Shown one piece after another: positions 1 through 5,149 of a stretch of 40,320 nt of DNA. How positions within the stretch are numbered: the stretch's first letter is position 1; each line of letters begins with the position of its first letter. The stretch is taken from the NCBI RefSeq assembly GCF_947252345.1, contig NZ_CAMXVC010000018.1:1-40320 (forward strand). The letters are read 5' to 3'. The position numbers and the translations under genes are program-made. The notes beneath the pieces are model-generated. The model saw nothing but the letters and a program-made list of their open reading frames with translations, searched no databases and was not told the origin of the DNA. The DNA comes from an uncultured Finegoldia sp. (GTDB lineage: Bacteria > Bacillota > Clostridia > Tissierellales > Peptoniphilaceae).

Positions 1-53
1 CTGTAAATCCGTTACGTTATGTTTCGGTGGTTCAAATCCACCCTCCTCCACCA
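1..53 (+). tRNA. tRNA-Tyr (GUA), 3' part
   Basis: The window opens inside the anticodon loop (CTGTAAA, anticodon GTA at 3-5). A long variable arm follows, then a T-arm with GGTGG/CCACC and the acceptor half 43-49, discriminator A50 and encoded CCA 51-53. A long variable arm with a GUA anticodon is diagnostic of bacterial tRNA-Tyr. The 5' half lies outside the window. It is the first visible member of a ten-gene tRNA array. Confidence 0.9.
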
Positions 54-81
54 ATAAAATTCAATAAAAATCATCAAATAT

Positions 82-155
82 GCGGGTGTAGCTCAGTGGT
101 AGAGCCCCAGCCTTCCAAGCTGGTTGCGAGGGTTCGATTCCCTTCACCCGCTCCA
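82..155 (+). tRNA. tRNA-Gly (UCC)
   Basis: 74 nt cloverleaf. Acceptor GCGGGTG pairs with CACCCGC, the anticodon loop is CTTCCAA with TCC at 114-116, the T-loop is standard and CCA is encoded at 153-155. Confidence 0.97.
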
Positions 156-160
156 ATTAA

Positions 161-237
<77 letters not shown>

Positions 238-244
238 ATTATAA

Positions 245-321
245 TGGGGTGTAGCCAAGTTGGTAAGGCACAAGACTTTGACTCTTGCATTCCACAGGTT
301 CGAGTCCTGTCACCCCAGCCA
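245..321 (+). tRNA. tRNA-Gln (UUG)
   Basis: 77 nt cloverleaf. Acceptor TGGGGTG pairs with CACCCCA, the anticodon loop is CTTTGAC with TTG at 278-280, and CCA is encoded. The first acceptor pair is U-A, typical of tRNA-Gln and an identity feature for GatCAB. The gatCAB genes are in this window, so Gln-tRNA is probably made by transamidation of Glu-tRNA-Gln (inference). Confidence 0.97.
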
Positions 322-325
322 ATAT

Positions 326-401
326 GGTTCATTAGCTCAGATGGTAGAGCACCTGACTTTTAATCAGGGTGTCCCGGGTTCGAGTCCCGGATGAGCCACC
401 A
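326..401 (+). tRNA. tRNA-Lys (UUU)
   Basis: 76 nt cloverleaf. Acceptor GGTTCAT pairs with ATGAGCC with a G-U pair inside, the anticodon loop is CTTTTAA with TTT at 359-361, and CCA is encoded at 399-401. Confidence 0.97.
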
Positions 402-406
402 TTTGA

Positions 407-495
407 GGAGAGGTATCGAAGTGGTCATAACGAGGCGGTCTTGAAAACCGTTTGGGGGCAACCCCGCGTGGGTTCGAATCCCACTCTCTCCGCCA
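407..495 (+). tRNA. tRNA-Ser (UGA)
   Basis: 89 nt class II tRNA with a long variable arm. The anticodon loop 440-446 contains TGA at 442-444. The acceptor GGAGAGG pairs with TCTCTCC (last pair G-U), discriminator G492, CCA 493-495. Confidence 0.96.
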
Positions 496-512
496 AATCT
501 TTACTTTATTTA

Positions 513-603
513 GGAGAAATACTCAAGTGGCTGAAGAGGCTCCCCTGCTAAGGGAGTAGATCCTTAACGGGATGCGAGGGTTCAAATCCCTCTTTCTCCG
601 CCA
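513..603 (+). tRNA. tRNA-Ser (GCU), array copy
   Basis: 91 nt class II tRNA. Acceptor GGAGAAA pairs with TTTCTCC, the anticodon loop 545-551 holds GCT at 547-549, there is a long variable arm, and CCA is encoded. A second, clearly different tRNA-Ser(GCU) lies at 3675-3762. Confidence 0.96.
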
Positions 604-620
604 AGAATATACTTATTCTT

Positions 621-697
621 GGGCCTTTAGCTCAGTTGGTTAGAGCGCCCGGCTCATAACCGGTAGGTCCCGGGTTCGAGTCCCTGAAGGCCCACCA
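621..697 (+). tRNA. tRNA with CAU anticodon (probably tRNA-Ile2, possibly elongator Met)
   Basis: 77 nt cloverleaf with acceptor GGGCCTT/AAGGCCC, anticodon loop CTCATAA (CAT at 655-657) and encoded CCA. The layout, as I recall Bacillus tRNAs, is closer to tRNA-Ile(CAU), whose C34 is turned into lysidine by TilS, than to elongator Met; it is not initiator-like. Two stems show C-U mismatches: anticodon stem C648 against T664, and T-stem C671 against T685. Assignment between Ile2 and Met is an inference. Confidence 0.9.
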
Positions 698-703
698 AAA
701 TTT

Positions 704-734
704 ATTTCTTGATTTTTTCAAGAAATATTTTTTT
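704..734 (+). terminator. Hairpin with T-run after the CAU tRNA
   Basis: Inverted repeat TTTCTTGA (705-712) and TCAAGAAA (718-725) with a 5-nt loop, followed by T-rich sequence 728-734. It may split the tRNA array into two transcripts, or act as a weak pause site. Confidence 0.6.
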
Positions 735-765
735 ATAATATTCTGATTTCCTAAATAAAGTATGT

Positions 766-841
766 GCCCAGATAGCTCAGTCGGTAGAGCAAAGGACTGA
801 AAATCCTTGTGTCGCTGGTTCGATTCCGGCTCTGGGCACCA
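766..841 (+). tRNA. tRNA-Phe (GAA)
   Basis: 76 nt cloverleaf. Acceptor GCCCAGA pairs with TCTGGGC, the anticodon loop CTGAAAA has GAA at 799-801, and CCA is encoded at 839-841. Confidence 0.97.
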
Positions 842-916
842 AGGGGATTAGTTCAGTGGTAGAACGTCGGTCTCCAAAACCGGATGTCAGGGGTTCAAGT
901 CCTCTATCCCCTGCCA
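842..916 (+). tRNA. tRNA-Trp (CCA)
   Basis: 75 nt cloverleaf starting at the base after tRNA-Phe. Acceptor AGGGGAT pairs with ATCCCCT, the anticodon loop contains CCA, discriminator G913, encoded CCA 914-916. It is the last gene of the array and borders the accessory island. Confidence 0.96.
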
Positions 917-923
917 CAACTAT

Positions 924-973
924 ACGGCTTGTTTCTAATTTTAATAAATGTTAGAAATGAGCCGTTTTGTTTT
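924..973 (+). terminator. Rho-independent terminator of the tRNA array
   Basis: Long stem: ACGGCT (924-929) pairs with AGCCGT (960-965), extended by 930-938 against 951-959 with G-U pairs, followed by a T-rich tail to 973. Confidence 0.85.
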
Positions 974-997
974 GCTTAATTTTTAGCTGTTACTTGA

Positions 998-1021
998 TAT
1001 CGTAACAACTATCGTAATAAC
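998..1021 (+). repeat. Two tandem 12-bp repeats
   Basis: TATCGTAACAAC (998-1009) is followed directly by TATCGTAATAAC (1010-1021), one mismatch. They stand just after the tRNA-array terminator, at the left edge of the accessory island. The shared ATCGT core recalls the AATCGTG repeats at the right edge (3589-3661). The rest of 974-1133 shows no gene. Confidence 0.6.
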
Positions 1022-1133
1022 TAGATGTTTTAAATGTAATTTGTTCTTACGTACAAAAGATAAACTATTATAGGAATTTTTAATTATCTTAACAAATATT
1101 TAAAATTATGGATGTTTTAATAGAGGTATTTTT

Positions 1134-1307
1134 ATGACAACATTAGATGAAATTAATAAAAAATTGGGATTTAATATTTTAGATTATGAGCCAAATGTTT
1201 CAGATTATGAAGACGATACAGATACAGAAATTATCTTTGACGTGTTAACGGATGAAGAGGTAGATTTTAGTATAGATTACAAATTAAAAAATAAATTTGA
1301 TAATTAA
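1134..1307 (+). CDS. Small acidic protein of unknown function (57 aa)
   Basis: ATG at 1134 follows AGAGG (1122-1126) at a good distance, and the frame is open to TAA 1305-1307. The product begins MTTLDEINKK and is strongly acidic, with a cluster of Asp/Glu at residues 24-32 and 38-44 and few basic residues until the C-terminus. I do not recognise the family. Its last codons and the 12 bases after them are nearly repeated at the end of the small ORF at 3356-3535, which suggests the intervening segment was inserted or exchanged. A strongly acidic, very small protein could be an antitoxin or a DNA mimic, but nothing here shows that. Confidence 0.55.
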   Translation: MTTLDEINKKLGFNILDYEPNVSDYEDDTDTEIIFDVLTDEEVDFSIDYKLKNKFDN

Positions 1308-1317
1308 GCACACTAAC
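1290..1317 (+). repeat. 28-bp direct repeat, left copy
   Basis: Covers the end of the 57-aa ORF and the following bases. It matches 3518-3545 at about 24 of 28 positions, including the identical 12-mer AAGCACACTAAC (1306-1317 and 3534-3545). At the right copy this 12-mer is the left arm of a terminator; here the right arm is missing. Confidence 0.65.
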
Positions 1318-1453
1318 AAAATAAATATTAAATATTACTTTACTTTTGGTTACTAGAAAATAAGAATAGATGTAGTAAATGCCATTACAATGGATTTTGA
1401 AATGCAATAAGATGTTGCAATGATAAGAGTGAATCATTCTATGTTCATTGGGA

Positions 1454-1480
1454 TTGATTGTTTTTTTATATGGGTATAAT
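1454..1480 (+). promoter_or_regulatory. Candidate promoter of the pseudo-PolC/UDG unit
   Basis: TTGATT (1454-1459), 15-bp spacer, TATAAT (1475-1480). The -10 is consensus but the spacer is short. It lies 85 bases upstream of the ATG at 1566. The remainder of 1318-1565 is AT-rich and holds no convincing gene. Confidence 0.4.
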
Positions 1481-1565
1481 TAAATAAATAAAAAGATTAA
1501 ACAGGTAGAGTTTTTTTATCCTTCAAACAGTTTATATGCGTAGCAAAGAAAACAAGGAGGTTTTT

Positions 1566-2435
1566 ATGAATATTAGAGAGTTAGTTATAAATAATGCAAA
1601 TGCAAAATACCCTAATAATGATTATGTAAGTGAAAGGGTAGAGAAAGAATTGCATTATTTTGAGAAAAATAAGTGGTTTAAAGATATAGAAATAATCTTA
1701 AAGATTAAGAAAAATATTAAAGACCAAAATGTTTATGTTTTTCCGATTGGCTTGCTATCACTTTATCTATTAGATTTAGAATATATAAACCCTATGCCTG
1801 CTCATTATTATAATCATGAGGCTAAAGAAATTATATTTGATGATTCTGTTTCGTATGGAGTTGACTTGCCTAAGAAGACAGGTCTTCATAGAGATGGTTT
1901 CGATATTCCAGAAGACTATGCTTTAAACCTAAACAGAGAAGATACATTTCAACTGTATTTACATAAAAGCAACTTTGAATTAGTAAAAGATATTTTAGGA
2001 AATAGCACTCCTTATAGATTAGAAAAATCAAAGAGATGGCCTAATTCCCAAGAAATTTCTTTTAGTTCTACTCAAATCTTATTTAATACTCCTGCCGCCG
2101 ATAATTATCTAGGTAATAATTTGAATAGAGATATAGATGTTGAAGATTTTTTAAAATATAAGAATATACACTATAACTACACGATTGGAGATTACTTTGA
2201 TGATATTATAAGGAATAAAGTAGAAAGCTTTTATGAAATGCTAGAGTTATCAGCTTTAATACTATTAAGTGTTAAACCTAATACAGGAACACATAAAGCA
2301 TTTTCAGATTTTAAATATCCAAAGACTAGGGAAGATATTTCTCTATATTTGAAAAACCATGGATATTCTCCTAAAGATGCCGCACAAATAGCCTTTGAAA
2401 TATCTTTTGGTAAAAACCCTATTGTTGACATTTAA
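1566..2435 (+). CDS. Degenerate PolC-like (DNA polymerase III alpha) protein lacking catalytic residues
   Basis: 289 aa. ATG 1566 is chosen because AAGGAGG (1554-1560) precedes it; an in-frame ATG at 1536 lacks a site. By eye the protein is collinear with a compressed PolC palm-to-fingers region: residues 21-30 (VSERVEKELH) match the PolC stretch before the GSRGSVGSS motif; NPMPAHYY (75-82), GVDLP (98-102) and RDGFDIP (109-115) match the PolC zinc-binding segment; TREDISLYL (254-262) and ISFGKNP (279-285) match the later TRDDIMVYL and VRKGKG region. Missing are the GSRGSVGS loop, all four zinc-binding Cys, and the PDIDLNFSG catalytic motif, so polymerase activity is not expected. A TAA ends it at 2435, but PolC-like sequence continues in the same frame past the stop (see next entry). 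The family link is recalled, not computed. Confidence 0.6.
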   Translation: MNIRELVINNANAKYPNNDYVSERVEKELHYFEKNKWFKDIEIILKIKKNIKDQNVYVFPIGLLSLYLLDLEYINPMPAHYYNHEAKEIIFDDSVSYGVDLPKKTGLHRDGFDIPEDYALNLNREDTFQLYLHKSNFELVKDILGNSTPYRLEKSKRWPNSQEISFSSTQILFNTPAADNYLGNNLNRDIDVEDFLKYKNIHYNYTIGDYFDDIIRNKVESFYEMLELSALILLSVKPNTGTHKAFSDFKYPKTREDISLYLKNHGYSPKDAAQIAFEISFGKNPIVDI

Positions 2436-2495
2436 GATAAGGATATAAAAAAATATTTTGAATCATGTAAATATGTTGTATCTAAAGCAGGTGTA

Positions 2496-3194
2496 TTGCA
2501 TTTATTTCTAAGAGATTATTGTAATGGATTCTATTATGAGATATTACGTCAAAAGGAAAAACAAAACAAACTATTCTCTGAGTGGAAAGAGAAATATAAA
2601 TACTTCTCTCCTGATGGGATAGTAGATTTTTATTCTTATAATAATGCTACTTTGAACATAACTTTTATACTAAAAGAAACAAATGAAAAAGAAGAAGATG
2701 GAGGATATGATTTAGCTGAATTTTTAAGAGATGGTGCTGTTGGAGGATGTATATGGAACAATGTTTCTAGATTTAGTGCAGGAATTATATTCAAGAAAGA
2801 TTTTGAAGAGGTTAAAGATTTAGATAAATATGATAGGGGAAAATATCTTGCTCCTATTTCTGTTATAAATTTAAAAAAGACTCCTGGGAGGGCAACATCA
2901 AACGATTCTGAGATAGATAAGTTTGCAAAAGAAGACAGAGAATATATAAAAAAACAAGTTAAAATATATAGACCTGACCTTATAATTTGTGGAGGGACAG
3001 GAGATATATTTATTAAAAATATTCTTAATTTAAATACTAATTCTTGGACTTATGTTTCTGACTATTTAAGCTATTTAATCTATAATGATACGATTATAGT
3101 TAAGACATTCCACCCAGCCTGCCGAAAGAGTAAAAAAGGTTTATTTGAAAACATAGTTTTACCGATTAGAGAACTGATGAATAAAATTTCGTGA
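2496..3194 (+). CDS. Uracil-DNA-glycosylase-superfamily-like protein, in frame with the upstream pseudo-PolC
   Basis: The frame is open from 2436, directly after the TAA of the previous ORF. The first possible start is TTG 2496, without a ribosome-binding site, so a separate start is poorly supported. Codons 2436-2550 still resemble PolC: YFESCKYVVSKAG and the following residues to about FYYEI align with the PolC WYIDSCKKIKYMFPKAHAA region. From about residue 20 of the TTG-started product a second domain begins that looks like a UDG-type fold: ITFILKETNE (55-64), WNNVSR (87-92), VINLKKTPG (123-131), PDLIICGG (160-167) and FHPACR (205-210). The last resembles the HPS motif of uracil-DNA glycosylases. 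The substrate is unknown. Either one gene was broken by a nonsense mutation, or readthrough makes a fusion, or a short UDG-like product is made from a weak start. Confidence 0.55.
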   Translation: MHLFLRDYCNGFYYEILRQKEKQNKLFSEWKEKYKYFSPDGIVDFYSYNNATLNITFILKETNEKEEDGGYDLAEFLRDGAVGGCIWNNVSRFSAGIIFKKDFEEVKDLDKYDRGKYLAPISVINLKKTPGRATSNDSEIDKFAKEDREYIKKQVKIYRPDLIICGGTGDIFIKNILNLNTNSWTYVSDYLSYLIYNDTIIVKTFHPACRKSKKGLFENIVLPIRELMNKIS

Positions 3195-3225
3195 TACTTT
3201 AGAAACTATTTATTTGGTAAAAGAA

Positions 3226-3363
3226 ATGGGTAAAGATATATCGAGTATAGGGCTTGATGAAGAAGAAGTTTTATATAAGAGGAATACTGAATTTCTAATA
3301 ATAAGTAAGAAAAAAATAAATGATGTTTACCATATAACAATTGAGGAGGTATTTAATGGCTAA
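3226..3363 (+). CDS. Possible small ORF of unknown function (45 aa)
   Basis: Open frame from 3181 to TAA 3361-3363; the first ATG is 3226, with TTG 3214 as an alternative. The product begins MGKDISSIGLDEEEVLYKRN and ends with a basic then mixed segment. The ribosome-binding site is weak (GGTAAAAG). It starts about 30 bases after the UDG-like stop and overlaps the next ORF by 8 bases, so it may be translationally coupled, or be the remnant of a larger gene. No family recognised. Confidence 0.35.
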   Translation: MGKDISSIGLDEEEVLYKRNTEFLIISKKKINDVYHITIEEVFNG

Positions 3364-3535
3364 GAGAGAATTAACCGAAAAAGAAAAGCATAAGTTGTTA
3401 ACGAATAGGTTTACAGCACCATTTAAAGGAGAAACAATTGGCTATAGAGAGCTAACTGAAGAACAGAAAAAAGAAGCAAAAGAATGGGAAGCAGAACTTG
3501 AAAGACGATACGGAAAAAATAAAATTGATGAATAA
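3356..3535 (+). CDS. Small charged protein of unknown function (59 aa)
   Basis: ATG 3356 follows a strong GAGGAGGT (3343-3350), so this start is preferred over the TTG at 3341. The product begins MAKRELTEKEKHKLL and is rich in Lys and Glu, with a predicted helical C-terminal half (TEEQKKEAKEWEAELERRYG). It ends just before a rho-independent terminator whose left arm starts within the stop codon. It is the last gene of the unit that starts at 1566. Size and position would suit an antitoxin or an accessory factor, but I recognise no family. Confidence 0.6.
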   Translation: MAKRELTEKEKHKLLTNRFTAPFKGETIGYRELTEEQKKEAKEWEAELERRYGKNKIDE

Positions 3536-3545
3536 GCACACTAAC
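3518..3545 (+). repeat. 28-bp direct repeat, right copy
   Basis: Second copy of the repeat at 1290-1317. Together they bracket the pseudo-PolC/UDG unit (about 2.2 kb). Here the shared 12-mer forms a complete terminator stem. Confidence 0.65.
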
Positions 3546-3580
3546 TAGTTACCTGCGTAGTATGTTAGATGTGCTTTTTT
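3534..3580 (+). terminator. Rho-independent terminator of the accessory unit
   Basis: AAGCACACTAAC (3534-3545) pairs with GTTAGATGTGCTT (3564-3576) with one bulged base, followed by a T-run to 3580. Confidence 0.8.
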
Positions 3581-3588
3581 AGTGCAAT

Positions 3589-3663
3589 AATCGTGAATTA
3601 ATCGTGTGAAAATCCACACAAAACAACTAAATATCAACAAATTAATCGTGCGTTAATCGTGCG
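3589..3663 (+). repeat. Four AATCGTG repeats in two 11-bp-phased pairs around a small inverted repeat
   Basis: AATCGTG occurs at 3589, 3600, 3644 and 3655. Within each pair the spacing is exactly 11 bp. Between the pairs lies GTGTG (3604-3608) and CACAC (3615-3619) with a 6-nt gap. One-helical-turn phasing suggests a protein-binding array: arm-type sites of a tyrosine recombinase, iterons of a lost replicon, or an operator. It stops 12 bases before the tRNA-Ser gene. No integrase gene is visible. Confidence 0.7.
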
Positions 3664-3674
3664 ATTTTTTATTT

Positions 3675-3762
3675 GGAGTATTACTCAAGAGGTTAAGAGG
3701 GTTGTTTGCTAAACAACTAGGGCAGTAATGCTGCGTAGGTTCGATTCCTACATACTCCGCCA
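3675..3762 (+). tRNA. Solitary tRNA-Ser (GCU), divergent second isoacceptor
   Basis: 88 nt class II tRNA. Acceptor GGAGTAT pairs with ATACTCC, anticodon stem GTTGT/ACAAC, loop TTGCTAA with GCT at 3708-3710, long variable arm, discriminator G3759 and encoded CCA. It has the same anticodon as the array gene at 513-603 but differs at many positions and stands alone at the edge of the accessory island. Confidence 0.95.
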
Positions 3763-3839
3763 ATGGTCTTTTACTTGATAGACATAAAAGAATCATGAAT
3801 CAAAATACGTAGACATACGGTCTTTAAATGGGAGGATTA

Positions 3840-3887
3840 ATGGCAGATTTATTAAACAATTCGATGAGAATAGCGAAAATAAATTAG
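3840..3887 (+). other. Very short ORF with strong RBS, probable gene remnant (15 codons)
   Basis: GGGAGG (3830-3835) precedes ATG 3840. The frame MADLLNNSMRIAKIN stops at TAG 3885-3887. A good initiation site before such a short frame suggests the 5' end of a truncated gene or a leader peptide. The rest of 3763-4029 shows no supportable feature. Confidence 0.3.
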
Positions 3888-4029
3888 TTGTGTGCATAAT
3901 TTAAGGTAAATAGAGAAATTTTTAATACATTGATACAAGACGAAATATTTGATAAATTCTGTGAGATTTTTTGGTGAAATATTTTAACATAAAATTTTCA
4001 TTTTTGTATTTTGGTCGTGTGATGTATAC

Positions 4030-4063
4030 AAAAAAACAACCTGCTAAAGTTAAGCAGATTGTT
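4030..4063 (-). terminator. Terminator of the pilin-like gene
   Basis: On the minus strand a stem AACAATCTGCTTA / TAGCAGGTTGTT with a 4-nt loop (plus-strand 4035-4063) is followed by a run of seven T (plus-strand A at 4030-4036). Confidence 0.8.
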
Positions 4064-4074
4064 CTTAAATATTT

Positions 4075-4455
4075 TTATTTTTTTTGGGTTTCGTCTGATT
4101 TTGTTATCGCTTCTGGATGAACCTTCCCTTTTTTATCAATTGAGTAACTTTTTCCTTTTAATTTATCGTTATTAGATGTCGGAACAGGAGGTATTTGCTT
4201 GATATATTCACCATCTTTTAATTGGGATATGTCTTCAGGAAAATCTCCATGGTCTTGTCTGTAGCTTTCTGCGGCTGTTTCTAATACCGAGACGTTTGCA
4301 TTGTGTGCTGTGATTGCCGCTTTTTCTTTTTGGTTTTTGTAGACAGGTATTGCAATAGCAATTAATATTGCCAAAATCGCGAGAACTACTAACATTTCAA
4401 GCAATGTGAATGCCTTATTCTTCTGTTTAAATGATTGTGATAAGTATGATTTCAT
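4075..4455 (-). CDS. Type IV pilin / pseudopilin-like protein (prepilin N-terminal methylation domain)
   Basis: 126 aa. A basic leader is followed by KAFTLLEMLVVLAIL (residues 14-28), the prepilin motif: cleavage and N-methylation before the Phe, with Glu at mature position 5, then a roughly 20-residue hydrophobic helix. The rest (about 80 residues) is soluble and Lys-rich, with no Cys pair. The size and motif fit ComGC- or type II/IV pseudopilins. No assembly ATPase, inner-membrane platform or prepilin peptidase gene is adjacent, so the machinery must be elsewhere. ATG 4455 follows AGGAGGA on the minus strand; the gene has its own promoter and terminator. Confidence 0.85.
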   Translation of the reverse strand: MKSYLSQSFKQKNKAFTLLEMLVVLAILAILIAIAIPVYKNQKEKAAITAHNANVSVLETAAESYRQDHGDFPEDISQLKDGEYIKQIPPVPTSNNDKLKGKSYSIDKKGKVHPEAITKSDETQKK

Positions 4456-4493
4456 AATTTCCTCCTGATTTATTAGCGATTATATATACTTTT

Positions 4494-4521
4494 ATTATAA
4501 ACCTAATGAACATTAATTCAA
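4494..4521 (-). promoter_or_regulatory. Promoter of the pilin-like gene
   Basis: Minus strand: TTGAAT (plus 4516-4521), 16-bp spacer, TATAAT (plus 4494-4499), about 40 bases upstream of the ATG. Confidence 0.6.
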
Positions 4522-4537
4522 CAAAATTTTCGATAAA

Positions 4538-5149
4538 TTAACATTCTTTAAATATTAATTCTTTTGCTTTGTTTCTATAGAAAACTATAAGAGGACCTGT
4601 GAAAAATCCCAATATAATAGTTCCTATTTGAATTTTTTCGTGAAGTAATAATGCGACAACTATACACGTTACATCTAATACAATTCTAGTGTATTTATAT
4701 GGAAAATTATGGTTCGATATATTGTTTACGACGTATGGAAGTGCGTCATAGGCACTTGCTCCGAGGTTGGCTTCGAGGTAGATTCCTGCACCGATGCACA
4801 CGACGTTTATACCTATAATTAAGTACACAAAATTAATTGTAAATTGATTTGTATGCCAAATTTTCAAAATACTGTACGCAAAATCAGCACTGTAACCTAC
4901 AAATAGCATACTGATGATGGTTCCGAGACCGATAGATTTGCGATGTCCAAGAAAAACTATCACAATGAGTATGAAGCTAGTAAAAGTGATGACTGTTCCG
5001 AAATCTATATTCAATGTATTGGCGAATGCTATGTTCATAAAACTTAGTGGGTCAACGCCTAATTTCGATAATTTCAATATTCCAATGCTTATTCCTATTA
5101 TAATATTCCCGACTATTGCACAAATTATTCTTTTTAATTTATTGTTCAT
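4538..5149 (-). CDS. YczE/YitT-type integral membrane protein
   Basis: 203 aa with about five hydrophobic segments. Near the start is GVDPLSFMNIAFANTL and later GASAYDALPYVVNNI, the paired Gly-x-x-P/DALP-type signatures of the YczE/YyaS membrane family. Function of that family is poorly known; in Bacillus YczE affects surfactin production. The start overlaps the end of the upstream gene by 11 bases, so the two are cotranscribed and probably translationally coupled. The substrate cannot be told from sequence. Confidence 0.75.
   Translation of the reverse strand: MNNKLKRIICAIVGNIIIGISIGILKLSKLGVDPLSFMNIAFANTLNIDFGTVITFTSFILIVIVFLGHRKSIGLGTIISMLFVGYSADFAYSILKIWHTNQFTINFVYLIIGINVVCIGAGIYLEANLGASAYDALPYVVNNISNHNFPYKYTRIVLDVTCIVVALLLHEKIQIGTIILGFFTGPLIVFYRNKAKELIFKEC

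Noticed and set aside
369..551. 60-codon plus-strand ORF
   Set aside because: It runs through the tRNA-Lys and tRNA-Ser genes; no protein family or ribosome-binding site.
2433..2435. Selenocysteine or pyrrolysine at the stop inside the PolC-like region
   Set aside because: The codon is TAA, not TGA or TAG, so neither recoding applies.
3181..3363. Frameshifted continuation of the UDG-like protein
   Set aside because: The UDG-like product already ends after its HP motif with a plausible C-terminus, and the downstream frame shows no UDG features.
3589..3663. CRISPR array
   Set aside because: Repeats are only 7 bp with unequal spacing between pairs; no spacers or cas genes anywhere in the window.
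842..3762. Clean attL/attR duplication of a tRNA 3' end
   Set aside because: I found no second copy of the tRNA-Trp 3' end near the right edge, so a classical tRNA-targeted integration is not shown.
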